From DASZFV01 sp035549075 (GTDB taxonomy: Bacteria; Myxococcota_A; Polyangia; Fen-1088): DNA of 64,000 nucleotides. A program made the position numbers and the translations under genes. The stretch lies in contig DASZRT010000136.1 in NCBI GenBank assembly GCA_035549075.1, positions 1-64,000 of the forward strand. The letters are read 5' to 3'. How positions within the stretch are numbered: position 1 is the stretch's first letter; every line of letters begins with the position of its first letter. The notes under the pieces are model-generated. The model did not search any database. It was not told where the DNA came from and saw nothing but the letters and a program-made list of their open reading frames with translations. Below, one piece after another: positions 31,723 through 42,172 of this stretch.

Positions 31723-34317
31723 GTGCCGCGATTCTTCGCAATGTGCGTGGCGTCGTTGATCATGATGGCTTCTTCGAGCGCTTTTGCGATCGAGCTCGGG
31801 CCGTGGTCATTCCACGAGACTGGGCAAGTGGCGCGGTTCAAGGACTGGATGCCGGCTCAGGTGCCGGGGTGCGTGCACACGGACCTGCTGCGCGCCGGGA
31901 AGATCCCCGATCCGTTCGTCGGCACGAACGAGAAGGACCTGCAGTGGATCGAGAAGAGCGACTGGGAGTACCGGTCGTCCTTCGTCGCCGACGAGTCGCT
32001 GCTCGCGCGCCAGCGCGTCGACCTCGTGTGGAAGGGGCTCGACACCTTCGCCGAGGTGTTCGTCAACGGCGTCTCGGTGCTCAAGGCCGACAACATGTTC
32101 CGCACCTGGCGCGTCGACGTGCGCGCGAAGCTCGTCAAGGGCGCGAACGCCGTGCTCGTGCGCTTCCGTTCGCCCATCGCCGCGGTGAAGCCGGCGTACG
32201 ACAAGCTCGGTTACCGCTTGCCGGCCATCAACGACCAGGCCGACGAGATGGTGAGCATGTTCGCGCGCAAGGCGCCGTACCACTACGGCTGGGACTGGGG
32301 CCCACGCTTCGTCACGAGCGGCATCTGGCGGCCCGTGACGATCGAGGCGTGGGACGAAGCTCGCCTCGACGACGTACAGGTCGTGCAGCGCGAGCTCACC
32401 GACGCGCGCGCGCGGCTCGCGTTCGTCGCGACGATCGAAGCGACGCGCGCCTCGAAGCTGGGCGAGCAGGTGACGTTCGTCGTGACGTCGAAGGACGGCG
32501 CCGCGGCGCCCGTCACCGTCAGCGCGCCCGTGGCCGCCGGCTCGAACCGCGTCACCGTCGAGCTCACGATCGACGAGCCGCAGCGCTGGTGGCCGAACGG
32601 CCTCGGCGCGCAGAAGCTCTACGGCTTCGACGTCGCGCTCGCCGCCGGCGGGCAGCCGCGTGGCACCCGCGCCGTGCGTGTGGGCCTGCGCACCGTCGAG
32701 GTCGTGCACGTCAAGGACAAGGACGGCAAGTCGTTCACGGTGAAGGTCAACGGCGCGCCCACCTTCATGAAAGGCGCGAACTACATCCCGCCCGACAGCT
32801 TCGTGGATCGCGTCACGCCCGAGCGCCGCCGCGCGCTGCTGCGATCGGCCGCCGCCGCCAACATGAACATGCTGCGCGTGTGGGGCGGCGGCATCTACGA
32901 GGACGACGCGTTCTACGACCTGTGCGACGAGCTCGGGATCCTCGTCTTTCAAGAGTTCATGTTCGCGTGCTCGATGTACCCGGGCGACGACGCCTTCGTC
33001 GAGAACGTGCGGCGCGAGGCCGTCGACAACGTGCGCCGCCTCCGCAACCACGCGAGCCTCGCGCTGTGGTCGGGCAACAACGAGATCGAGGCGGCGTGGG
33101 CGCAGTGGGGCTGGCAATGGAAGTTCCACCTCGGCAAGGCCGCGCAGGCCGAGATCCAGCGCGGCTACGATCGCGTGTTCCGCGAGGTGCTCCCGCGCGT
33201 CGTCGCCGAGGAAGACGCCGGCCGCTTCTACACGTCGAGCTCGCCGTCGGCGAACGAGCCGGACGTCCCGCCCAACAAGCTCGGCTGGGGCGACAACCAC
33301 TACTGGGGCGTCTGGCACTCCGAGGCGCCGTACACCGACTACGCGACCCACGTCTCGCGTTTCATGAGCGAGTACGGCTTTCAGTCGTTCCCGACGCTCG
33401 ACACCGTCGCGAAGTACGCGCCGCCGTCCGAGTGGCGCATCGACTCGCCCGTGATGCTCTCGCACCAGCGGCACCCGCGCGGCAACCAGCTCGTGCGCAC
33501 GTACATGGAGCGAGACTTCCGCGTGCCGAAGGACTTCGCGTCGTTCCTGTACATGTCGCAGGTGTCGCAGGCGAACGTCATCAAGTTCGGCGCCGAGGCC
33601 CACCGCCGCCGCTGGCCGTACAACGCGGGCTCGCTCTACTGGCAGCTCGACGACTGCTGGCCCGTCGCCTCGTGGTCGGGCATCGACTACTTCGGGCGCT
33701 GGAAGGCGCTGCACTACGCCGCGCGACGATTCTTCGCGCCCGTGCTCGTGAGCCCGGTCGAAGACGGCGGCAACGTGCGCGTCTACGTCGTCAACGATCG
33801 GCGGGCCGACGTGCGCGGCCGCCTCGTCTTGCGGATCCTCGACCTCGAGGGCAAGCCGCTGTGGCACCACGAGCAGGACGTCGTCGCGCCCGCGAACGCG
33901 AGCGCCGCGCTCTGGTCGTCGTGGAAGAAGGATTTGCTCCACGGCGCTGATCCCACGCGCGTCGTCTTCGTGGCCGAGCTGTTCGAGAACGGCCAGACGC
34001 TCTCGCGCAACCTCTTCACCTTCGTGAAGACGCGCGACCTCGAGCTGCCGAACCCCGAGCTGCAGGTCGCCGTCGAGGCGCGGCCGACGGGCGCCGTCGT
34101 GCGCGTCACGGCCAAGCGGTTCGCGCGCGCCGTCTACCTCGCGGCCAAGGACGTCACGGCGCCCGAGGCGGCCGGCGCCTTTTCTGACAACTTCTTCGAT
34201 CTGCTTCCGGGCGAGTCCGTGACGCTCGACTGGAAGGCTCCCCCGGGCGCGCCGTCACCCGACGCGGGTCGGCTCTCGGCTGCGCTACGCGTCATCAGCG
34301 TGCGCGATACGTACTGA
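31723..34317 (+). CDS. Exported beta-mannosidase (glycoside hydrolase family 2)
   Basis: The protein has 864 residues. GTG is the start, with AGGATGAG seven bases before it, giving a signal peptide (MPRFFAMCVASLIMM, cut after AFA). The family 2 layout is clear: a sugar-binding jelly roll (about 25-190, including VPGCVHTDLL and GLDTFAEVFVNG), an immunoglobulin-like domain and a TIM barrel. The acid/base Glu454 lies in WSGNNEIEAAW and the nucleophile Glu550 in FMSEYGFQSFP. The motifs HYGWDWGPRF and CWPVASWSGIDYFGRWKA are typical of beta-mannosidases rather than beta-galactosidases. It should cleave terminal beta-1,4-mannose from oligosaccharides in the periplasm or outside. It stands alone, with no other mannan-degradation genes nearby. 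Confidence 0.92.
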   Translation: MPRFFAMCVASLIMMASSSAFAIELGPWSFHETGQVARFKDWMPAQVPGCVHTDLLRAGKIPDPFVGTNEKDLQWIEKSDWEYRSSFVADESLLARQRVDLVWKGLDTFAEVFVNGVSVLKADNMFRTWRVDVRAKLVKGANAVLVRFRSPIAAVKPAYDKLGYRLPAINDQADEMVSMFARKAPYHYGWDWGPRFVTSGIWRPVTIEAWDEARLDDVQVVQRELTDARARLAFVATIEATRASKLGEQVTFVVTSKDGAAAPVTVSAPVAAGSNRVTVELTIDEPQRWWPNGLGAQKLYGFDVALAAGGQPRGTRAVRVGLRTVEVVHVKDKDGKSFTVKVNGAPTFMKGANYIPPDSFVDRVTPERRRALLRSAAAANMNMLRVWGGGIYEDDAFYDLCDELGILVFQEFMFACSMYPGDDAFVENVRREAVDNVRRLRNHASLALWSGNNEIEAAWAQWGWQWKFHLGKAAQAEIQRGYDRVFREVLPRVVAEEDAGRFYTSSSPSANEPDVPPNKLGWGDNHYWGVWHSEAPYTDYATHVSRFMSEYGFQSFPTLDTVAKYAPPSEWRIDSPVMLSHQRHPRGNQLVRTYMERDFRVPKDFASFLYMSQVSQANVIKFGAEAHRRRWPYNAGSLYWQLDDCWPVASWSGIDYFGRWKALHYAARRFFAPVLVSPVEDGGNVRVYVVNDRRADVRGRLVLRILDLEGKPLWHHEQDVVAPANASAALWSSWKKDLLHGADPTRVVFVAELFENGQTLSRNLFTFVKTRDLELPNPELQVAVEARPTGAVVRVTAKRFARAVYLAAKDVTAPEAAGAFSDNFFDLLPGESVTLDWKAPPGAPSPDAGRLSAALRVISVRDTY

Positions 34318-34392
34318 AATGGCGCCGACCGACGGTTCCCCCGAACTTGCCTTAGGGGGGATGTCCAGAATAGGTTTGGTGACAGTTCAGCC

Positions 34393-34773
34393 ATGGAGAC
34401 ATCACGCATGCGCGGCACGGTCCTGATCGTCCACGACGACGCTGAGGTGCGGGGTTGGCTGGGGGACTTCCTGGGTGGGAAGGGCTTCCGGGTGCTCGCG
34501 GCCTCGACGGGCCAAGAAGCCCTCGGCGTGCTCGAGGAGGATCTGCCGGCGCTGCTCGTCATCGGCGTGGGCATGCCGCTGCTCAGCGGTTGGAAGCTGG
34601 TCGAAGCGCTCGCGCACTACCCCGATCTCGCCCGCATCCCGCGCCTGCTCATCGGGTCCGACGAGCCCCGCGCCACGGTACGCGAGATGGCGCTCGCATT
34701 GTTGGAAAAAGGCGCGGACGAGGTCCAAACGACGCCGCCCGAGGCCGCGCCGCGGGCCGCCGCGAACGCGTAG
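34393..34773 (+). CDS. Stand-alone receiver domain lacking the phospho-acceptor Asp
   Basis: The protein has 126 residues, a single receiver (REC) fold: VLIVHDDAEVR (acidic pair Asp15-Asp16), then LLVIGVGMPLLSGWKL where the phosphorylated Asp should stand. At that place there is Gly58 (VIGVGMP against the usual VLDxxMP). The conserved C-terminal Lys-Pro is replaced as well (VQTTP). It therefore cannot be phosphorylated in the normal way and is probably an atypical or constitutively set receiver. No kinase or output domain gene is adjacent. The first ATG (METSRM) is used; a second ATG five codons on is possible. The 75-bp gap before it follows the mannosidase on the same strand. Confidence 0.82.
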   Translation: METSRMRGTVLIVHDDAEVRGWLGDFLGGKGFRVLAASTGQEALGVLEEDLPALLVIGVGMPLLSGWKLVEALAHYPDLARIPRLLIGSDEPRATVREMALALLEKGADEVQTTPPEAAPRAAANA

Positions 34774-34796
34774 CACGAATACCCAACCCGAGCGCA

Positions 34797-34852
34797 GGCC
34801 GGCTTCGCCGGCCGAAGCGAGCGCCGGGGTTCGGGACCCTCTCAGGGGCCCG
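34797..34852 (+). terminator. Two successive GC-rich hairpins after the receiver gene
   Basis: GGCCGGC-TTC-GCCGGCC (34797-34813) is followed by CGGGACCCT-CTC-AGGGGCCCG (34832-34852, one mismatch). No T-run follows. They fill the 180-bp gap 34774-34953 before the metallo-beta-lactamase gene and probably end the transcript of the receiver gene. The first hairpin shares its GAA/TTC loop with the dispersed repeat but not the flanking sequence. Confidence 0.5.
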
Positions 34853-34953
34853 AGCTGAATGTCCGTGACGCCCGCCGCGGAGATGGCATCTACGGGGGGC
34901 GCTGGAGCTTGGGCGCATCCGCTGGACCACGCTCGTTCACGAAAGGGACCGAC

Positions 34954-35838
34954 ATGAAGCTCGTCACCTCGCTCGCCACCGCCGCCGTCGCGCTCACCGC
35001 GCTCGCGGCGCCGGCTTCCGCCACCAAGCTGGCGATCCAGTCGTTCACGTCGTCGCCGCAGGGGTTCCTCGTGAACTCGGCGATCGTCACGGGCGACAAG
35101 GACGCCGTCGTCATCGACGCGCAGCTCACGCGCGCCGACGCCCACCGCCTCGTGGGCGCGATCCTCGACACGAAGAAGAACCTCACGACCGTCTACATCA
35201 CGCACTGGCACCCAGACCATTACTTCGGGCTCGTCGAGCTCAAGCAGGCCTTCCCGAAGGCGAAGCTGGTCGCGCAGCCGGCGACGGTCGCCGAGATCAA
35301 GAAGACGGCCGCCGCCAAGGTCAAGCAGTGGAGCCCGATGTTCGGCGACAACCTCACGCAGAAGCCGGTCGTCCCCGAGGCGCTCAAGGGCAACACGATC
35401 ACGCTCGAGGGCGAGACGATCGAGATCCACGGCCCCGTGCAGGGCGACGCCGCCACGGGCTCGTACGTGTGGATCCCGTCGATCAAGGCGCTCGTCACGG
35501 GCGACAACACCTACCAGGGCATCTTCGTGTGGACGGCCGAGACCAACGCCGAGTCGCGCAAGGGCTGGCTCAAGACGCTCGACGAGATGCAGGCGCTCAA
35601 GCCGGAGATCGTCGTCGCGGGCCACAAGGACCCGAAGCTCAAGGACGACGCGACGGCGATCGACGCCACGCGCGCCTACCTCAAGGACTTCGACGTCGCC
35701 GCGGCCGCCTCGAAGTCGGCCGACGAGCTCGAGGCGAAGATGAAGGCGAAGTACCCGAAGCTCCAGATGGACATCGTGCTGCACATCGGCGCCGCCGCGC
35801 AGTTCCCGGCGCCGGGCGCCGCGCCCGAGAAGAAGTAG
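34954..35838 (+). CDS. Exported metallo-beta-lactamase-fold hydrolase
   Basis: The protein has 294 residues. The ATG after GAAAGGGACC gives a signal peptide MKLVTSLATAAVALTALAAP with cleavage after ASA (about 23). The zinc motif HWHPDH (84-89) is intact; VTGDN and the later VAGHKDP provide further family ligands. It is close in layout to secreted MBL-fold hydrolases that act on esters or lactones, but the substrate cannot be read; no beta-lactamase-specific features stand out. The gene ends 5 bases before the FrnE-type gene, so the two are likely cotranscribed. Confidence 0.9.
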   Translation: MKLVTSLATAAVALTALAAPASATKLAIQSFTSSPQGFLVNSAIVTGDKDAVVIDAQLTRADAHRLVGAILDTKKNLTTVYITHWHPDHYFGLVELKQAFPKAKLVAQPATVAEIKKTAAAKVKQWSPMFGDNLTQKPVVPEALKGNTITLEGETIEIHGPVQGDAATGSYVWIPSIKALVTGDNTYQGIFVWTAETNAESRKGWLKTLDEMQALKPEIVVAGHKDPKLKDDATAIDATRAYLKDFDVAAAASKSADELEAKMKAKYPKLQMDIVLHIGAAAQFPAPGAAPEKK

Positions 35839-35843
35839 CGACC

Positions 35844-36458
35844 ATGGCGACGACGCTGAGGCTCTACTCGGACTTCGTTTGTCCGTTCTGCTTCGTCGCC
35901 GAGCAGAGCACGGTCCCGCGCCTCGTCGAGGAATTCGACCTCGTCCTCGACTGGCGCGGGTTCCCGCTGCACCCGCGCACGCCCGTGGGCGGCATGCCGC
36001 TCACGACGCTGTTCCCGGCGGCGCGCATCCCGGCGGTCAAGGAGCACATGCGCCAGTTCGCGGCGCGCTTCGGCGTCACGGGCATCGTGCATCCCGAGCG
36101 GCTGCCCAATTCCAAGCGCGCGCTCGCGATGGCCGAATGGGCGCGGGGGCAGGGGAAGCTCGAGGCGTTTCGGCGCGCCGGCATGGAGGCCCACTGGCGC
36201 CACGGCAACGGCCTCGAGAGCGACGAAGACTTGGGGCGCGTCGCCGAGAGCGTCGGGCTCGACGCGGCCGCGGCGCTCGCGGCGGCCGACGAGCCGGGCA
36301 CGCGCGCCATCGTCGACGCGCGCATCGCCGAGGCTCACGCCGAAGGCATCAGCGGCGTGCCGACGTTCAAGCTCGGGGACGAGGTGGTCGTCGGTTGCCA
36401 GCCTTATGAGGTCCTGGCGGACGCGGCCCGCCGGGCGGGCGCCAAGCCCCGGGCTTAG
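35844..36458 (+). CDS. FrnE/DsbA-family thioredoxin-fold protein
   Basis: The protein has 204 residues with no signal peptide. LRLYSDFVCPFCFVAE has the CPFC active-site pair (Cys13, Cys16), and GISGVPTFKL holds the conserved cis-Pro after a helical insert. This is the FrnE/2-hydroxychromene-2-carboxylate isomerase branch of the DsbA family, cytoplasmic and often linked to oxidative stress or disulfide exchange. Its last 92 bases overlap, tail to tail, with the DEAD-box helicase gene on the other strand. Confidence 0.92.
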   Translation: MATTLRLYSDFVCPFCFVAEQSTVPRLVEEFDLVLDWRGFPLHPRTPVGGMPLTTLFPAARIPAVKEHMRQFAARFGVTGIVHPERLPNSKRALAMAEWARGQGKLEAFRRAGMEAHWRHGNGLESDEDLGRVAESVGLDAAAALAAADEPGTRAIVDARIAEAHAEGISGVPTFKLGDEVVVGCQPYEVLADAARRAGAKPRA

Positions 36459-38322
36459 AAGACCGCTTCGGCGGGCCCTCGCCGTGAGGCGGGCGCGCCG
36501 CGGGCCGTTCGATGCGGGGCGCGGGGCGGCGCTCGATCTGGGGCGTGGGGCGCTCGTGGCGCGGTTTGCGCTCGGCGTGCGGCGCTGGCCGATGAGGCGC
36601 TGGCGCGGGTTGTTCCTCGGCCTGAGCGGGGCGCTCGGCGTGCGGCGCGGGGCGCGCTGACGGGGCCGGCCCGGGGCGGCCGTCGCGCTGGAAGCGGACG
36701 TGCGGTGCGCGTGGATCGGTCTGGCTCGCGGCCAGCGCGAAGTCGTCGGCGGCGTCGCCCGCGATCTCGAACTCGGTCTCCATCGGGCCGACGCGGATCG
36801 CGCCGACGTCGTGGCGCGTGACGCCGCCGCGGCGACAGATGAGCGGAAGCAGCCAGCCCGGCTCGGCCTTCTGCTGGCGGCCGATGTTCACGCGGAAGAC
36901 GACGGCGCCGCGCGAGAGATCGCGCCGACCGGCCGCGCCGCGCATGGCGCGGTCGCGCGTGCCGTCGTGGCGCGCGCGCAGGTCGACGGGGGTGAGGCGC
37001 TCGCCGCGCGGCATGCGCTGAAGCTCGCGGCGGAGCAGGGCGACGAGGAGCGCGTCGCGGCCCCCATCCACTTCGGCGCCCAGGCGCCCGGCCAGCTCGC
37101 GCGCGTCGGCGGCGTCGTCGCCGTCGGCGGCCGCGGCCTCGCCGCGCAGCTCCTCGGCGAGCAGGCCTTCGGCCGCGCGCGCGATCTCGCGCTCGTCGGG
37201 CGCGGCCGTCCACGTGAAGGGTACCCGCGCCATCCCCAGCAGCCGCTCGGCCTTTCGCCGATCGGCCAGCGTCGCGATGATGACGCTCGTGCCCTTGCGG
37301 CCCGCGCGGCCCGTGCGCCCGCTCCGGTGCGTGAGCGCCTCGGCGTTGAGCGGCAGGTCGGCGTGGATGACGAGGTCGACCTCGGGCAGATCGAGGCCGC
37401 GCGCCGCGACGTTGGTCGCGACGAGCACGTCGGCGTCGCCGTCGCGCAGCGCCGTGAGCGCGCGCGTCCGTTCGGCCTGAACGCGATCACCCGACAGCAC
37501 GACGGCGCGGAAGCCGCGGTTGACGAGCTGCTGGTGCAGGTCGGCGACCCCGTCGCGCGTCGTCCCGAAGACGATCGTGCGCACGCCGCGGTGCTTGCGG
37601 AGCACGTTGACGACGGCCGGCACGCGCTCGCCCATGGCCACGAGGTGCGCGACGTAAGAGATGTCCGCGTGCGCGCCCGCTTGGCCGCCGCGCGCGCGGG
37701 TGTCGACGCGGACGGCGTCGCGTTGGAAGCGCGCCGCGATGCCGAGGATCGCCGGCGGCAGCGTCGCCGAGAACATGAGCGTGCGCCCGCGCTCGGCGTC
37801 GGGCGCGTCGGCGCGCGCCGCGAGCAGCGTCTCGAGGTCCTCGCGGAACCCCATGTCGAGCATCTCGTCGGCCTCGTCGAGCACGACGGCCTGGACGCCC
37901 TCGAGCTTGAGCGAGCCGCGCTTCACGAGGTCGACGAGCCGTCCCGGCGTGCCGACGACGACGTCGGCGCCGCGCCTCAGCCGATCGAGGTCACCGCGAA
38001 CGTCCGTCCCGCCCGTGCAGACGACGAACCGCAGCTTCGTCTTCCCGTAGAGCCAGCCCAGCTCCTCGCGCACCTGCGCCGCCAGCTCACGCGTCGGCGT
38101 CACGACGAGCCCGCGAACGCCCGTCCCCTCGAGCACCTCGGCCGCAATCGCGATCCCGAAGGCGAGCGTCTTTCCGGAGCCCGTCTCCGAAGAAACCAGC
38201 AAATCCCGCCCCGCGTGCGCCGCCTCGACGACAGCCGCCTGCACCGGCGTCGCCTCCGCAAAACCCCGTTCACCGATCGCCTGCGCCAACGGCGCAGGAA
38301 TTGCCATCTCTTCAAACTTCAT
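36367..38322 (-). CDS. DEAD-box RNA helicase with DbpA-like C-terminal domain
   Basis: The protein has 651 residues. All core motifs are present: Q motif EATPVQ, Walker A SSETGSGKT, PTRELA, TPGR, VLDEADEM, FSATLPP and HRSGRTGRAG. After the helicase core (about 1-370) comes a helical stretch and a DbpA-type RNA-binding domain (about 470-540, VVFRVNIGRQQKAEPGWLLP). A basic Pro/Arg/His-rich tail of about 100 residues (APHAERPAQAEEQPAP style, ending NRRPPRPRA) is typical of such enzymes. It probably remodels ribosomal or structured RNA. The last 30 codons overlap the 3' end of the FrnE-type gene on the opposite strand; the tail is Pro/Arg-rich right to the stop, so the overlap seems genuine. Confidence 0.93.
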   Translation of the reverse strand: MKFEEMAIPAPLAQAIGERGFAEATPVQAAVVEAAHAGRDLLVSSETGSGKTLAFGIAIAAEVLEGTGVRGLVVTPTRELAAQVREELGWLYGKTKLRFVVCTGGTDVRGDLDRLRRGADVVVGTPGRLVDLVKRGSLKLEGVQAVVLDEADEMLDMGFREDLETLLAARADAPDAERGRTLMFSATLPPAILGIAARFQRDAVRVDTRARGGQAGAHADISYVAHLVAMGERVPAVVNVLRKHRGVRTIVFGTTRDGVADLHQQLVNRGFRAVVLSGDRVQAERTRALTALRDGDADVLVATNVAARGLDLPEVDLVIHADLPLNAEALTHRSGRTGRAGRKGTSVIIATLADRRKAERLLGMARVPFTWTAAPDEREIARAAEGLLAEELRGEAAAADGDDAADARELAGRLGAEVDGGRDALLVALLRRELQRMPRGERLTPVDLRARHDGTRDRAMRGAAGRRDLSRGAVVFRVNIGRQQKAEPGWLLPLICRRGGVTRHDVGAIRVGPMETEFEIAGDAADDFALAASQTDPRAPHVRFQRDGRPGPAPSARPAPHAERPAQAEEQPAPAPHRPAPHAERKPRHERPTPQIERRPAPRIERPAARPPHGEGPPKRSSKPGAWRPPGGPRPPGPHKAGNRRPPRPRA

Positions 38323-38374
38323 GGAAGCCGGCCTGTATATCAGTCTCGGCTTCGCGGAGCGAGTTTGATGACGA

Positions 38375-38418
38375 GAGGCGCGGCTTCGCCGCGCCGGCTC
38401 GCGCGCTGAGATCGGGGA
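38375..38418 (-). repeat. Dispersed palindromic intergenic repeat, copy 2
   Basis: Its reverse complement repeats the 28-base core at 31643-31670 exactly, plus the CCCCGATCTC block. A GC hairpin (GGGGC-GGA-GCCCC, 38431-38443) stands at the same relative place as the kup hairpin. The gene-free stretch 38323-38622 holds this repeat, the tRNA gene and little else: 38341-38366 is a short AT-mixed leader of the helicase gene. Confidence 0.75.
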
Positions 38419-38469
38419 GGGTCCGCGGGAGGGGCGGAGCCCCTTCCTCGCAGCGAGCGTAGCGAGCGA

Positions 38470-38544
38470 TGGTGGGCGTTGTAGGGATTGAACCTACGGC
38501 TTCGTCCGTGTGAAGGACGCACTCTTCCGCTGAGTTAAACGCCC
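38470..38544 (-). tRNA. tRNA-Val (anticodon CAC), CCA encoded
   Basis: A complete cloverleaf of 75 bases reads on the minus strand: acceptor GGGCGTT paired with AACGCCC, D-arm ACTC/GAGT, anticodon stem CGTCC/GGACG with loop TTCACAC (anticodon CAC), T-arm GTAGG/CCTAC with loop TTCAATC, and an encoded CCA at 38470-38472. It reads Val codon GUG, which fits the G/C-ending codon use of the window. Confidence 0.97.
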
Positions 38545-38622
38545 GGAAGGCGTCCTACCTAACGCGCCGTTCGCGGCTTGTCAACGCGCGCGGGCCCGCC
38601 GCGGGGGCCCGGCCGGCGCGGA

Positions 38623-38799
38623 CTAGTGGATTCCTCTGAAACAGGCGTCGATCAGGGCGTTGCAGTAGGTCAGCATGAGGCCGGCCACGACGCCGATCCC
38701 GATGACCTTCGCCGCGAACCCCATGGCCGCGGTTTTGGCCGGCGGCGCCTCGGTTCCCGTGCTGTTCAGCTCCTCGACTCGCCTCACCATTTCCCACAT
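38623..38799 (-). CDS. Small single-span membrane protein, unknown function
   Basis: The predicted protein has 58 residues. The chosen ATG (MWEMVRRVEELN) is preceded by AAAGG at 5 bases and GGAGG at 12. After a charged, Ser/Thr-containing start (1-20) comes one membrane helix (about 27-50, MGFAAKVIGIGVVAGLMLTY) with a Cys just after it and a second Cys near the C-terminus. I do not recognise a family. It lies between tRNA-Val and the divergent sensor kinase gene, sharing the 131-bp AT-richer gap with it. Codon use is consistent with a real gene, but the short length leaves doubt. Confidence 0.55.
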   Translation of the reverse strand: MWEMVRRVEELNSTGTEAPPAKTAAMGFAAKVIGIGVVAGLMLTYCNALIDACFRGIH

Positions 38800-38836
38800 A
38801 TGCCTTTGACCTCCGCGCATCAGACTAAGGCCGGTC

Positions 38837-38881
38837 CTGTTAACGGCGTATTTCCGACTGATGCAATCACTGTTAAAACAG
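38837..38881. promoter_or_regulatory. Repeated CTGTTAA motif and inverted repeat in the divergent promoter gap
   Basis: CTGTTAA occurs at 38837-38843 and 38870-38876, 33 bases apart (about three helical turns). The second copy is part of the inverted repeat CTGTT-AA-AACAG (38870-38881). The stretch 38800-38930 is clearly AT-richer than its surroundings and separates the small membrane protein from the kinase gene. It is a candidate operator; no protein can be assigned. Confidence 0.35.
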
Positions 38882-38930
38882 CACATTCCGGGCATAAATC
38901 TGGTGTCCTGACCGTCTGGGGCCCCACCCG

Positions 38931-40771
38931 ATGACCCTCCGCACCGAGCTCTCGTTGGTCGTGTCGTCGTTGCTGGTCGTTTCGATCGGCGTCGGCGGCG
39001 GGACGGCGATTTACCAGTCGTCGCGGAACATGCGCCGCGAGCTCACGACCGAGTACGCGCTCTTCGCCGAGAACCGGGCCTTCGCGTTGCGCGACAACTT
39101 CGAGATTCTCGGCGACGAGCTGCGTCGCCTGGCGATCGTCCCAGCCGCCGCGCCCGGCGAGCAGGACGTGCGCCCCGAGGACATCGACCTCGGCGGTGCG
39201 CGCGAGAACTCGGTGCTCTACAACACGGCCGTGCTCGTCATCGCCGAGGACGGCACGTGCCTGCGCTCAGTGCCCGACCGCCCCGAGTACCACGGCCAAC
39301 ACTTCGGCGATCGCGGCTGGTTCCGCGAGGCGCGCACGGGCAACGGCGCGCAGATCTTCCGCGTCGCCGACGAGCCGCTGCTGGGGCGCACGTTGAAGAT
39401 CGTTCAGCCGCTTCGCCACGGCGGACGCTTCTCGGGCGCGCTCGTGGGCGTCGTCGCCTTCCGCGAGGACAACATCATCGCGCCCGCGCTGCACGACAAC
39501 CTGCCGCCCGAGACCGACGCCGTGCTCGTCGACGAGCGCGGCGAGGTCGTCTACCCGACGGACCGCGCGCGCGCCGCCGAGAACTCCGACTGGAGCCGCG
39601 CCGTCGCCCTCGCGACGGCCGCGGGCGTCGGCAACTCGGGGACGCTCTCGGGCGAAGCGCGGGGCGGCGAGACGTTGTTCGCCTACGCGCCCGTCAAGGC
39701 GAAGACCAGCTTCGCCGTGATCTTCGCGTGGCCGTGGCGGCGGCTCACGACGAACCTCACGCAGCAAGCGACGACGCTGGGCGCGCTGCTCGTCTTCGGC
39801 GTGCTCCTCGGCGTCGTCGCGAGCCTCATTCTCTCGGGGTATCTCGCGCGTCCGCTGCAGCGCCTTGCCGAGGGCGCGCAGCGCATCGCACGCGGCGAGC
39901 CCGTGCCCTGGGCGCGCCAGCGGCCCGTGGGCACCGAGGAGGTCGCGGCGCTCGTCGCGGCCTTCGAGCACATGGATCGATCGATCCAAAAACGCGATCA
40001 GGCGCTGCGCGACGCGGCCGGCCTGCTCGAGCAACGCGTGGCCGACCGCACGCGCGAGCTCACGGCGGCGCAGCAGGCGCTCGTCGAGGCCGAGCGCTTC
40101 GCCGCCATGGGCAAGACGTCGGCCGCGATCGCGCACGAGCTCAAGAACACGCTCAACGGCCTGGGCATGGCCGTCGAGCTCATCGTGCAGGAGCCCACGA
40201 ACGCGGCGCGCGTCGCGCGGCTGCACCCGCAGGTCGCGCGCGAGATCGCGCGCCTGCGTGACGTCGTCGACTCGCTGCTCTCGTTCTCGCGCGTTCCGCG
40301 CATCGAGCGCGCCCCCGCCGACGTCGCCGCCGTCGTGCGCGCGGCTTGGGACCTCCTCGACGACCTCATCGCCGAGCGCGGCGCCGCCGTGCACGTCGAC
40401 GCGCCTTCGTCGTTGCCCGCCGTGTGCGACGCGCACAAAATCCAGGGCGTGATCGTGAACCTGCTCAAGAACGCCGTCGAGGCGGGCCGCACCGTGCGCG
40501 TCCACGTCGCCGCGACGGCGGGCGACACGGTCACGATCGACGTCGACGACGACGGCCCCGGGCTGTCAGAGCCGGCGCGCGTGCACTTGTTCGAGCCGTT
40601 CTTCACGACGAAGCCCAACGGCACGGGGCTCGGTTTGCCGACGTCGCGTCGTTACGTCGAGGCGCACGGCGGCACGATCGAGGCGAGCACGTCGACGTTG
40701 GGCGGCGCGCGTTTTCGGGTGATTCTTCCGCGCGGCTTGGTCGAGACCCGCGCCATTGCGACGAGAGCCGG

Positions 40772-40775
<4 letters not shown>
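38931..40775 (+). CDS. Sensor histidine kinase: extracytoplasmic Cache, HAMP, HisKA, HATPase
   Basis: The protein has 614 residues. Two membrane helices (about 8-28 and 280-302) enclose a large extracytoplasmic domain (about 30-278) with the look of a double Cache (YHGQHFGDRGWFREA, LVGVVAF, AVLVDERGEVVYPT). HAMP (about 303-356) and a coiled coil lead to the HisKA box AIAHELKNTLNGLG with His402, then N box NLLKNAVEAG, G1 DDGPGL and G2 GTGLGLP. It phosphorylates the NtrC-class regulator whose ATG overlaps its stop codon (ATGA). By gene order it likely senses a periplasmic metal and drives the efflux operon downstream; the ligand is inference. Confidence 0.94.
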
Positions 40776-42171
<1,396 letters not shown>

Positions 42172-42172
<1 letters not shown>

